Positions 22,731-35,542 of a DNA stretch of 64,000 bases are shown one piece after another (positions within the stretch are counted from its first letter, which is position 1; every line of letters begins with the position of its first letter). The stretch covers positions 22,972,154 through 23,036,153 of the forward strand of contig NC_057788.1 of assembly GCF_014905175.1 (NCBI RefSeq). Direction: 5' to 3'. The notes below the pieces were generated by a model. The model did not search any database. It was not told where the DNA came from and was given only the letters and a program-made list of their open reading frames with translations. A program made the translations under genes and the position numbers. This DNA is from Aphidius gifuensis. Its lineage: Eukaryota; Arthropoda; Insecta; Hymenoptera; Braconidae.

Positions 22731-25700
22731 TTTTAAATATATATTTACCATTAACAAATATAAACAAACTTAAAATACAAATTGTAATTAATTTTCAATG
22801 CTTTAAAAATCCATATTTATTATTAATGGAGAGATTGTGATTATTATGAGCGATTGTGACTGAATTTTTTATACATCCTTTTTTACTATACACTCAAATG
22901 AGCTTTATAATATAATTCATTTTTTTTTTTTTTTATCGATTGTATGAGAGCTTTTTTTTAAATTATATATTATCTTCCTAATTTTTTTTTTATAAATTCT
23001 TTTAAATACCATCTTTCAATAGACAGTATTTAAAAAAATTTCTTAAAAACATTTTGATATAAAAAAAATTCAGTAAAACATCAAACGACTTCCTACATGA
23101 AAAATTTTTAAATCAAAATATACGCTCAATGAGAAATTAAAATTAGTTTTATATATGATATATAAATTCTGGATAATTTGAAAGAAAAAATTTTTTTTAC
23201 AAGTGTGTGTACTTATAGATTACTTTGGGCAATTATTTAATATTAAAAAAGTAAAAAAATCCACTTGATTAATTTATTTGATAAATTTAAAATAAAAAAA
23301 TAAATTGAGGATTTAATTTATAAAATTCACAGGGTTTGCTTAGAGCAAAATAAAGTTTAAAAAAAAATCATTATTTTCTAAAGATACAAAAATAAATTGT
23401 ATACTCAAATAGAAATAATAATAATTATAATAGTAATTGAAATGAAAAAATAAAATTGATTCGACTGAACGAAAGTAGCGTAAAGTATACAGGTAAATAA
23501 ATGAAAAAATAAATCATGAAACGTATGGATAATCCAAATAAATCTAGCTAATAAAATTCAATTTCAAATAAACTCTCAACAATCAAATAAATATTGATGA
23601 AAAAAATTTTTTAAAATATAAAACTATTAAATGCTCTCTCCATTTTTTAAGCAGCAAAAAAAAAAAAAAAAAATGGATATATAATAAATACATAAATAAA
23701 TAATAAAAATGTACTAAATAACACAGCAACGTGACATTAATTAATTTTTACATGTTATACACATAAAAAAAAAAAACACAATTGTTTTTATTTATTTTAT
23801 TTTTTAACGTTATAGCTTTGTATTATAAAACTTTTATTATTTATTCACATATATTTATTATTTCGTATATCGTTTAATTTTATTTTACATTATTTTAATT
23901 TTTATTTATTGCATAATTTATTCTGTTGATTGAAATAATTAATTATTGATATTTGTTTTTGTTTTATTATTATAAGTTGATTTCAAAAACAGATTAATTA
24001 TTTAAAATGGCCATAAACAATTGATGAAATGTAGATGCCTATATATACATAGTGAATTGAATTATAAAATGTATGCAATAATCAAAGAATAGTTGATTTT
24101 AAAAAAGAAATAAATAGTATTTACAGTAAATGTTCCAGTGCCGAAGTTTATATTCCATCAAGAAAATGAATATTTTCTTGTTATAGAATGTTTATTATTT
24201 TTTAAATAATAAATTATATTATTATCAGGGCTACAATCGTCGATTGTGACAATAAGTTAATCCAAAGAATTTAAAAAACAAAAAAAAATCATAAAAACAA
24301 AACCCCATAATATCAAAACCTAGCGAGCACAACTCAAAGTGAATCATCGAAGTTGATTATTGTTAAGATTATAATTTTTCATTTTAATTTTATCATTTAT
24401 TTGTAATAATTAATTGTAAAAAATAAAAAAAAATATCCACAAGTGTGTAACACATAGCTTTGCTTTTATATATAAAAAAAAAAATGAAAATAAAATAAAT
24501 ATATATTGTAATCTAAAAGCTTGTTTAAAATTGCACAAGAAAAAAAAAAAATGACAGAGAAAAAAAAAATCAATCTTGTTATTTTTAAATGCACTTATAT
24601 TGAAAAAAAAATAATAAAAAAAGTATTAAAATTAGTATTACCACAAGACTGAGACTACACGATGAGCTCATAAGCTCATTCCAGAATGTGGAATGATATT
24701 TACCTTCGTGCCGCAATGCCATTTTAACGTAAAAAAATAAATAAAAAATCAAATTCAAAATAATATATCAAAATGAAATATAACAAAAAAAAAAAAAAAA
24801 ATCCCTATATTAAACTAAAAAGTTTGGAATGCATTTTAACAATTTTATTATTATGTATATCAATTTTTATTAATAAAACTGGCATGCGGCAAACACTGTA
24901 TAAGCAATTTTGCACGAAAGCCTTCATTTAAAAAAAAAAAAAATATAATTAATTTCTCGATTAATTTATAATGTAATTTACAATGATTTTATTGATAAAA
25001 AAAAATCATGAAAATATAAAATGAAAAATTATATCATACAAATATTTCAGGTACATGGTAATAAAAAAATATTTAGTAATTAAGCTGTGAATGATTGGTG
25101 AATAGTTTTTCATTCAACTATTAACATTATTTAAAAAAAATTAAATAATCAATTCTATATAGAATTATTGGAATTTATTCTATTAAACATAATGATGAAG
25201 AAAAAAAATTTGTAGTTTCAAAAATAGAAATTTTATCAGTATTTATAAATGAAAAAAAAAAATAAAAAAAATTGTATTACACGTAGTTGGTAATTCAATT
25301 ATGTGATTCCCAATTAATTAAAAAAAAAAAAAACATTTTTAAATGGCCTATTTTTTAAGTTGTATTTAATTGATAATAGTGACAGTTTTTTTTTTTCTTT
25401 AAATGATTCAAATATGACTGAAATATTGGGAATCACTATTATATATAAATATATTATATATACAATATAAATTTTCTAGTCGAGAAATTAATTAAGAATA
25501 ACTAACGTAGTTTAATTATAATATATTTTTATCTTTAGTGAAGCTATGACAGCACCAAATAACAACCAGATACACGATACTGCCAATAAAATCGATCGTA
25601 TATTAAATTTAATAATTAATTAATAATAATTAATATATAATATTTAATAAATTATTGTCAACAGACCATGGATGAAAAATAATAAATAATCAAAATAAAA

Positions 25701-28700
25701 AAACATCAATAAAAGACTTGATAAAATAATAATGAAAAAACAAATGATACAAATTTCAATTGTGAGCTTGTAATAAAACAATTATTTTAATTAAATTGAA
25801 GAAAAGAAATAGACGAAGGTTTTTTTTTAACTCATTAAAATTTTGAAAGATGATTAGAAAAATATGAAAATGTATACATGCTTTTAACGAACCATATCCA
25901 AAAAAAAATAACAAGTACCAACAATAATAACAAAATAATTATCAATACTACAAGTATTTTTTTTTTTTTGTTTTTATATTGGACATGATGTAAATAATAT
26001 TAGAACTTTTTAGCAGCACATTAGTTTGATAATTTGTGGTCTAAAGTCTGATGAAAAATAAATTAAAAAATAATAATAATTTTCATCAGATTATTGTACA
26101 TATATACAACACCAGTAAATAATAAGAAAACGAAGAAAAAAGATGAATGAAATATTTAAAAAATGCTGTGTATGAAATATCACAGTTTACTATTTCTAAA
26201 AAAATATAATGAAAAAAATAAATGAATCATGTTACAAGAAGCGATTGTGTGAACATAATCTCATAAAATATATGGTCAGCCTAATCAAAAAATAAAAATA
26301 AATAAATAAACATATTTCATATAATTCATTTATAACTTTTTTTTGCACGATCGCTTCTTGACATTTGCTCATATATTTATATTAGAATTAGACAAAAGAA
26401 AATTTTTAATCCTCAAATAAAATTTATCCCGATTTTTGGTGATAGATATTTAATATATCCACAACAATTGTAATTTATTTAATCAAAAAAATAAAATAAA
26501 AAAAAAAAAACATTCTAAATAACAAAAAAATAATATATAAATAAAATTTTTTAATTTTTACAGATATGCACAAGAAAAATACGATCGATTTTCAAATTAA
26601 AAAAAAAAAAAAAAAACAAATACAATGTATTGATATTCTAACGATTTTTTAATTATCATAAAATGACAATTAAAAAGATAAAAACATAAGTAGATTAACT
26701 ATTATAAACGAAACGAAAAAAAAAATCCAAAAATATAGTCATTAAGAATTTTTTTTTTTGTTGCTTTATATAGAAAAGTAGAAGAAAATAAAAATTAATA
26801 AAACAATGAAATTATGATGATAATAATTATTTTTTTTTAAACCCAAAAAATAAATAATAATTAAATAATGGGTTATAGACACATAATTTTTGTTATCACA
26901 GATATATTTTTTCAACAGTAGAATTTCTATGATGAACAATAGTGAAATATTGTGCGAACTGCAATAAATAGTTCAAGGTAAGCAATAAATATTTATATTA
27001 TTATAATTATTATCCATCTTTTTTTGTATCATTGTTTATCAAGATGTCAACCGATTTGATATTTTATTTTTTATATTAACAATTTAATATACGCAATCTA
27101 TCATAAAATAATTGTATTTATATTATTTTTCAATATTCTGGCAAATTGCTCAGCTTTAAACTTGATAGATCTATATAAAAATAAATAGTAAGTTTTTTTT
27201 TTTTTATAAATATTTCATTTTCAATCAACCTGTATTAAGCACTTTTCCCATTGTAAATAATTTTGTAATTTAAAAAAATTCTCTACGCAATTTATTTATT
27301 TAACAATAATAAAAATGGTGAGTTTTTTTTTTTCTTTGTTATCATAAAATTGTGGAATATTTGATAAATAGATTCATTTACAAAAATTATTCGGAAATAA
27401 ATTGAATAACTTTTAATATAATGCATTAAAAATATATATATATATTTTTTTTTCTATTAAAACTCCACTTTTGGTGTTTGCTAATAATTTTATTATTTTA
27501 AAATAAATTTATTTGTTATTTTCTAAAAAATTTAGCTTTCAATAAAATATAGATTTTCTTTCTTCTTTAATATCAATATTAATAAATAAATATATATATA
27601 CTTTTTAGTGCACATTAAAGAAGCTAAAGAAATTTACATCAAAGTTTAAATATATATCAAGAACGAGAAGACTTGATTATTAATTATTTGTACGGCATTA
27701 TTTTTCACAAGGCGAAAAGTGATGATAATTATTATTATTTAACTATTTAAAAATAACATTGTAAAAAAAAAAACAACCGTATTTGATTATATAATATAAT
27801 CATTTTAAAATAATATAACAATGTTAAATATATTTTTAATGATAAATTAAATAAAGAAAAGAAAAAAAAAATTAGTTATTAATTAATTAAATGTTCTGAC
27901 ATTGTACAGACTAGAACACCACTACTCAATACTGATGCTTTTTTTTATTTATTGTTTTTTGTATTCGTTGTTTGCCTATATTAATTTTTCTCTTAAAATT
28001 TTTCAAATCATCTCCAGCAACATTTTATTTTTTTTTCTCTTCAAAGTAGCATATTATTACCGCAGTTTTCTATTAATATTTAAATTTCGTTAAATATTAA
28101 ATTATAGGTTTTCTTGAATAAACTGTGTTTTTTTTTTTTATTTAATCAACTTTTTTCTCAGTTGAATCATTTCCTCTACCGTGAATTCATTTATCGAAAT
28201 AAAACTTTAAAAATTGTAAATTTATCTTTCAAATGCCACTATGTAAATGTACCCTGTATTTAAAACGTTCAAATTTAAAAAAATAAAATAAAATAAAGTT
28301 AAAACTGAATTTGTAATTAAGTTAAAAAAACTTCTCGTTAATAAAATTATAAAAATAAAATTATTTCTCCTAAATACGTATAAGTATTATATTTATTTGA
28401 AGAGTATATATTCGGAGCTTATGCAAATCTAAAAAATATATTATTAACCATTTTGTTGCTGGAGGCTAGATTTGCTAATGCTATTAAGGTAGCTTTTGGC
28501 GCAATAATAAGAACCTACTTGACGGCTTCTGCTTAATAATATAATAATAATCTGTCGTATTAATTTACCTGAAATCTCGAAGCCCCAATAATTCCAATGA
28601 ATCCTCTTTTATCTCTATAGAAGCCGTTTCATTGCTTGGGGAAATTTAACTAAAGCCCTGATTGTGATCAATTCTTGTGGTATGTATGTTTGAATCGATC

Positions 28701-28965
28701 CAATCGTTTAACTGGAAGACTATCTGTCACTTTGATAATATGTTAATTTTTTAATTATTATTTTTTTTTCATAATATCAATAGCTTATAATACATGAATC
28801 ATCAAATGAGATGATAATTATTGTATTATTTATTTTCTTTTCAAGTCTTTATATATACCCAAAACTTAATTTTCTTTGATTAATTACCTTTTTTTTTTTC
28901 CATAAATCGTAAATAAATTAATATTGCTATTCACATATTGTATTGTCATAATGAATTTAATCATT
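22731..28965. other. Long AT-rich intergenic region between convergent DOK7 and PPP4R4
   Basis: More than 6 kb of AT-rich DNA with many homopolymer runs. It includes the 3' UTRs of both convergent genes and small inverted repeats (24663-24695; 26235-26360). Short open frames such as 27902-28093 are low complexity. I see no conserved coding exon, tRNA or transposon protein. The patch at 28440-28730 is less AT-rich but unassigned. Confidence 0.6.
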
Positions 28966-31900
28966 TCAACAGAGCATATCCTTGATACTTGGTATTTTAG
29001 TTGTTCGTTGTCCAGGTATCATTGATAATCTATTTTTTCCAACAAGTGTTTTTCCTCTTTCTAGATTGAGACTAATTCTTTTATTTTTATCCGTATCAGC
29101 TCTGCTATTTCGTGATATAACATCATTAATATTTGGAATTTTAGATGCTCTTTGTTGAATTGAAGGCTGTTCAATTATTTTAAGTTGTTGTGGATATTCA
29201 TTAGCGTACATGTCAACTGGTATTTCAGGCATCGAACTGCAAATTATTTTAATTGCTTTTTTAAATTTAAAACGTATTGATTAGTATTGAAGTAGCATAA
29301 TAAGCATTATTTTAAATGTAATATTTAATTAATTTTTGGCATAAGATAGTTGAAAGAAAAGCTGTTTGTATACAGTAGTCCTTTGTAAATAAATATATAG
29401 ATGGCCTTGTTATGTGGCTCAATGAGATTGACAAACAAGCAAAATTCGATGAATTGTTATTGCTATTATGTGAAATGTTAGTTAGTTGTAGATGTAGAAG
29501 CACTTTAATATCCGGTTCAACAATTATTGTCTTCCAGAGGTGTGTTATTGCACATTATTATTGTTATTATTATTATTGATGTTAGTCATGCCTCAACTTG
29601 ATGAATAAATTCTTGTTAAATTGATTAAATTCATGCAAGCATCTTCATGTTTTAATTTTTATAAAGAACAATTCAATTATTTTGAATTAAAAAAATTTAT
29701 ATAATTTATTGCTATTCAAGTATTGACATACCTAGCTTTGGACATGTCAAATTTTCTTGATGTTCCTGGCTCTATAAATAATATAAATAATTTTTTTTAT
29801 AAACAGTATAATTAAAAAATTAAAATAAATAAATTAAATTAAATTTTTACTCACGTTTTGTACTTGTTTTTGATGAACTTTCAGATGATAATATTGGCAT
29901 TGTTGTTTGTCTGACTTTTTGAGTCATAGAAAAACTAATAAAAATAAAAAAAATTATCAATTAAATAAAGAAGATATTTTAAATCGATATTTAAATGTAT
30001 TAAAAATAAGAATTTAATAAACTAACGTTGATTTTGGAGGTCCCTCAGTTGATTTACCACGTTGAAAATTAAATCTTTTTGTTTTTAAATCATCTTTTGC
30101 AAATCCTAAATCATCTGAATAGCTTCTTGTACGATATCTTTGTTCATCAAGATTCATTGATAATCTATTAATTTTTCCAGTTGTTGTAAATTTACTTTTA
30201 TCCAAATTAACACTACTTCTTTTATTTTTATCATATTCAATTCGTGTATTACGTGATAGTACATCATTGATATTTGGAATTTTAGATGCTCTACGTGGTG
30301 ATGATATTTGTGTTGGAATTCTGATATCAGTATTTATTGGAAATTCATCATTAAATAGATTAACTGGTATTTCAGGCATCGAACTGAAAGCCCAACATGA
30401 ATTATAATGAGCTGCATTTGTTAATGCACGTAAAGCTGGTAAATTTGGTGTTTTACAAACATTTAAACTACTATCACGATGTAATAATAATTTATTAAAA
30501 TAATCACTTTTATAATTATGATTATTTGTTAATTTAAGAGGATTTGTTAATAATGATGTATCAAAATAATTATCTTTATGTAAATATTGATTAAATTTTG
30601 TTGTTATATTGCGACATGCACAATTTTCATCACATTTATTATAATTTGAATTTGAAGAAGTTGTTAATGTTGAACGTGGTGGATAAACAAAACTTGATGA
30701 ATCATAACAATCACATGATAATTCAGATAAGTAATTGTTACTACTTTGATAGTCAATATTATCTAAAGATTTTGAGAAGTTATTAGTATCCGGTTGATCA
30801 ATTGTTTCCCATAGATGGGTTAGTAACATGCTGTTTGATGTTAGTTGTGCCCAACTTGATGTCAAGTTGTTGCTAGATGTACTGAGCATAAAAAAAAAAA
30901 TTATAATAATTTTCTTTTCATGCTCAATTTATTAGCAAACAATAGCAATTATTTAATTTATTATTGAAGCATTATTTTTTAATTGAATGAATATTCATTT
31001 AGAAAAAATATTAAATTTATTAGTTTACAAAAAATAACATGCATTTTATTATTTTTAAATTAATTTAAATTATAGTTTATTTATTTTTTATTCTTGTTAA
31101 ATTTTCTTTCTTTTGTTTGTGAGAATAACTTACCTAGCTTGAGCTGAGTCAAAACTTTTGTTAGATCCACCTACTGAATAAATACAAAGCAAAATTAAAG
31201 AACAAATTTTATAATAAAACTTAAATTTTTATGTTGACTTACCTTTAGATATTTTTGATGAATTTTCACTTGATAATACTGGTATTGTTGCTTGTCGGCT
31301 TTTTGGTACAGTTGGATATCTAAATTGAAAAATTTATTTATTTATTATTTTAAATATTTATCAATGTATTTAACTCAATTAATAAACTTACGAAATCTTG
31401 GAACTTGTTTCTAATCCTTGTATACTTGGCTTAGTACTTTTAGAACTACTTGCTTCATTTGTTCTTCCATTTGGAGCTATTTTTTTTGGTGATATTGATG
31501 TAGTTGGAATAGCTGGAATTGCTGGAACACCAACAGTAATCACTTTACCACTCATTGCAGCTAGTAGATTTTTTTCTTCTTCATATTTTTTAAAATTTTC
31601 AATTTCTTGTTTATTTGGTTTAACAGAAGGTATTTGACTTTCATGTATTGTTTCAATTTCATCAATTTTACGAATAATTTTTGTTAATGTAAATTTAACA
31701 TCACGATCTGTTTCATTATTCATAATATTTCTTACACATGCCTCAAATGATAGTAATAATTTTTTATCAGTTGGTAAACGAATACACAATTTTAACATTG
31801 GTAATAATGTTACAGCTTTTAAGCGTACATTTGCAATTGGATCTTCAGTTAAATTCATAATAATTGTAAAAAAATGTTGTTTTATATAATAAGTCGAAAA

Positions 31901-34900
31901 TATACTTGTTGCTATATCAACAATACGAAGAAATTGTATTCTAATATAACTATTATTATTTTGGGCAAATTCAGTAATTAATTTACCATGTAATTCTGTA
32001 ATTTGTTGTTGTTTAATATTATAACGTATTAAAACAAGTAGAGTTTTACCAGCTGATAATTTAATTGGTATTGGTCTTGCATTAAGTGCTCTATCAAATA
32101 TCATTGGAATAAATGTTGAATAAATATAATCACTTGGAAAACATTTTGGTAATATTTCAAGTTGTTCAAATAAATTTGTTGATAAACGCCAATTTTTAGT
32201 ATTAAATATTAAATTTTCACATTTTAATAATGCTGTTCCAAAATCCATAACTTGTACTGTTTGTATTGTTTGTGTTGGAAAATATAATTGTAATATTTTT
32301 GATATATAAGGTACAATACCAGACAATACATTTTCATTATCATCTTTTAATAATTTTAGGATATTATTTTTGATGATATTATTTTTTGTACCAGTTATTT
32401 TAATTATTTCATAAATACCACAAGCAACAATACGTCTAATATTTTCATTTGTATCATTTATTAAATTTTCTAATATTGGTATTATTGAATTAATATTATC
32501 ATCTGTTTTTGAAGCAAATAAAAACATTGCTGGAAGATTATATGCACAATTTTGACGACATTCAATATAAAGTTCTTGTAATTGTAATGTATTTGATAAT
32601 AAAAATTCTGGTCTAATATTATCTTTATTTGGTGCAACTCCTAGCTGTGATAATTGTTTGTAATAATTAATTATCCATAATTTATCATTTTTATTATTCA
32701 AACATTTATCAAGACCCAATGATAATTTACCAAATTCTTTTGATATTATACATAGTACTCTGTCTTCTGATTTAAATGCATTATCACAACATTTTTTAAT
32801 CAATGGTGATATTGTTGTTTTTAAAACATCATTTTGTAAATGAGGTAAAAGATAAACAATTGTTTGTATAGCAGCATGTCTAACATTTGTTTCTTCATCA
32901 CTTGCTAATTCAACAATTGATGATAATAATGTTGATTTAACTGATTCAGCACCAAGTTTTTCAGCAATAAAACACAGCTGTGAACATATTGCTGCTCTAA
33001 CATCTTTACTTATATCTTGACACAATGAATGTACTGTTGGTAATACTTCCTTTTTAATTCTAAAAAAAATAAAAAACACATTAATAAGATTATTATTTTT
33101 CCTTAGCTAAATCTCATTTTAATAAAAAAATTTATTTAAATTTATTATTAACTTACAATTGTGAGTCAAATCGCGTGCATATTTTACCAATTAATTTTGA
33201 GCTCATTATTCTTGAACTAACTGATTGTGATAAGTGTCCTTTATTTATTGAAAGTGGTAATATCTATTTAACCAAATATAATAAAATTAAATTATTCAAA
33301 ATAATAATAATACAATGTTTTATATATATTTTTTTAAATAAAACTGGTTTTTATTTTTTTTCATTGTTTATTATTACCTCACGACGTAGAACATCCGGTG
33401 GTAGTAATTCAATAACATCCAGCAAGGTCTCCAGCCATGCAAGAGCAATAACTTGAAAAAAAAATAAAATATAAAAATTAATAATATATGATTATTTTTT
33501 TAATTGTTATATAATTTAATCATACCTGGTTCTTTGCTGTCTAATGAGCTCAAAATTATTTGAAGGAATGTTGATGTAAATGTCGAATGATTGACAAGTT
33601 TTTGATTTAATATTGTTTTGAATGTTGATGATGCTGATAGATGAAAGTCTACTGATGCATTTGGTAATGTTTGCTGAATTTTTGGGATTAATCTTGCAAT
33701 ACATGATTGTTGATCATCAGCTAATAAATTTGATAATGTTTGAATAACACTCAGCTTCTGTATTTCATCGCCTTTTCTGTATAAAAAACAATTTTAATTA
33801 TTATTAGAAAAAAAAATAAATGAATTTAATTAAAAAAATTTATGAGCTATTTACAGTATAACAAAACAGTTTTAGTTGCTTTTTTTATTTCTGTAATATA
33901 AATTTAAAATTACTTTGAAAGTAAGCCATGACCTAGCTCAAAAATATTCTTCACGACATATTAACTTAAAAAAAAAAACACTTTAATTGAGTAAATAAAT
34001 AAACATTTATAAAAAAAAGATAATATTTAAGTGCAATGATAAAAAATTTAAATAAACCTAAATTAAAAAAATTCCATAAACAACATTTTATATATTTTTA
34101 AATGATAGTAATATATTTTTGATAAAAAAATAAAAATTCCATTTGGTATATAATTAGTGTCACAGTAAAAACAAGCAGTAAAGGGACACTAGAAATTGTC
34201 GGTACGTGTATGTTTATTTTTAGAATATCAGAACAAACCGTAAACGGTACACCAAGTTTTTTTAATTTTTTTTTATTCCATTTTATATTTCAATCGATTG
34301 TGTATATACTCGAGTTGAATTGAAATTAAAATGATGAATCACAAATACAATTGACAAAAATAAAAAAAATAAAAATAGTACATCAACGTAGTAAGTGTCA
34401 ATTTTAAAGGTGATATAATTATTTAAAAATATATTTATTAAATAAATAAAAACAATAACAACATGAACAACAACAACAACAACAACAACAACTTACCCTT
34501 CAGGTGTATTGTCAAAGAGAGCTTCATCTCCCTCGTGCAACATTTTTTAGTAACATTTTACAACAAATTAATATGAATAATAATCAAGACACTTGTCATG
34601 AATAATATAATAAATAAAAACACAATAAAAAAATATAAATAAAAATTAAATTAAATGTCAAATTGTTGTTACTTTAACGCATGTTATTCAACGACTGAAC
34701 TTTATGAATCACTGTGAATCACTCAAGGATCAAACAAGAAATTAAAAAATGATAATACTAAAAAAATATATAAATAAATAATAAATAAAGGGAAGGGGGG
34801 ATAAATAAAAAAAAAAATTAACAGTACAGAGGTGTATGTATATATATTATGTATATTGAAACAGATGATCCAGATGAATTTACTCCAGACATGTAAAATC

Positions 34901-35542
34901 TCAATGTCTGGACGATACTGCTGCCCCAGTGATTCACAGCGAGTATGTCACAAAATGTCGACGATAATATCCGAGAATAACCGAATGGTGGTTCGTTATT
35001 GTTTCACCATTTACCTGATACTAATATTATATAAACCAATCATTGAATGGAAATAATAATAGCGCGTTAATTTTAAAAAATACTTATGTATTATTAATAT
35101 GAATTATTTTGTTTTTTTTTTATGGCCTCTTTTGAGGTATTACGTAAATTGTATTGAACCTTGAATTAACAATCAATGACAAATTATATGCTAATGTAAA
35201 TACGATAATTGGATAAAAATTATTATTATTTTTTTACGACGTAAATACGAGTGATATTTAAATTATTAATAATTGTTTGACGTAATTGATTTATTGTTTT
35301 TAAAAAAACTTACTGAAGAAGATGTAATGATTTATCAACTGGTTTGTTTTCTAAACTTGTATCCAATGTGTGCCTTCTTATTTGAACATCAGTCTAAAAA
35401 TATATTAATCATTTTTATTAGTAGTATATATTTTGTATTAATTAATTTACACACAAATCAATTATAAATAATAATTTACTTTTAATGCATGAAGAATTGG
35501 ACGATCTAATTGTAAATTTGTTAAGTCATCTGGCTGTATCAT
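28966..35542 (-). CDS. Ppp4r4: Protein phosphatase 4 regulatory subunit 4 (PPP4R4), HEAT-repeat protein
   Basis: Exons: 35480-35542, 35314-35393, 33526-33776, 33378-33451, 33157-33263, 31392-33059, 31243-31319, 31134-31173, 30027-30881, 29855-29934, 29732-29771 and 28966-29236. All phases agree and give 1201 residues (human ~870). The N terminus DRPILHALKTDVQIRRHTLD aligns with human ERPVRRSLKTPEEIERLTVD. The core KKEVLPTVHSLCQDISKDVR aligns with human KREILPLVKSLCQDVEYEVR, and ECRQNCAYNLPAMFLF with SVRKNCAYNFPAMIVF. Residues ~50-700 are helical HEAT repeats. Human PPP4R4 binds the PP4 catalytic subunit in the cytosol; substrate control is little known. The C-terminal ~500 residues are Ser/Asn-rich, insect-specific in my view, and made partly by an exon duplication (KIPNINDV motif twice). 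An alternative first exon lies at 34497-34543. Confidence 0.92.
29500..29607 (-). pseudogene. Decayed duplicate of part of PPP4R4 exon 30027-30881, now intronic
   Basis: This intronic stretch matches the start of the large exon at ~30785-30870 over ~100 bp. On the plus strand, TATCCGGTT... and GATGTTAGT(T/C)(G/A)TGCC(C/T)CAACTTGATG occur in both in the same order and spacing. In this copy the TGG codon of exon one has become TGA and the reading frame is broken by a TAT/TTA microsatellite, so it cannot be translated as an exon. Confidence 0.75.
34466..34492. repeat. (AAC)9 microsatellite
   Basis: Nine perfect AAC units on the plus strand, ending four bases before the donor site of the alternative PPP4R4 first exon, so inside its intron. 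Confidence 0.95.
34497..34543 (-). CDS. Ppp4r4: Alternative first coding exon of PPP4R4
   Basis: The 47-base exon starts with ATG at 34543 (MLHEGDEALFDNTPEG) and ends at a strong AAGG|GTAAGT donor. It leaves phase 2, exactly what the exon at 33526-33776 needs. The two distal exons (35480-35542 + 35314-35393, total 143) also leave phase 2. Including this exon between them would break the frame, so the two starts are mutually exclusive. This N terminus lacks the segment conserved with human, so it would make a shorter protein (1169 residues) from a proximal promoter. Confidence 0.7.

Noticed and set aside
28966..29232. Separate 88-residue gene starting MPEIPVDMYANEYP
   Set aside because: An acceptor 4 bases upstream and matching phase make it the terminal exon of PPP4R4; it is a duplicate of part of the preceding exon.
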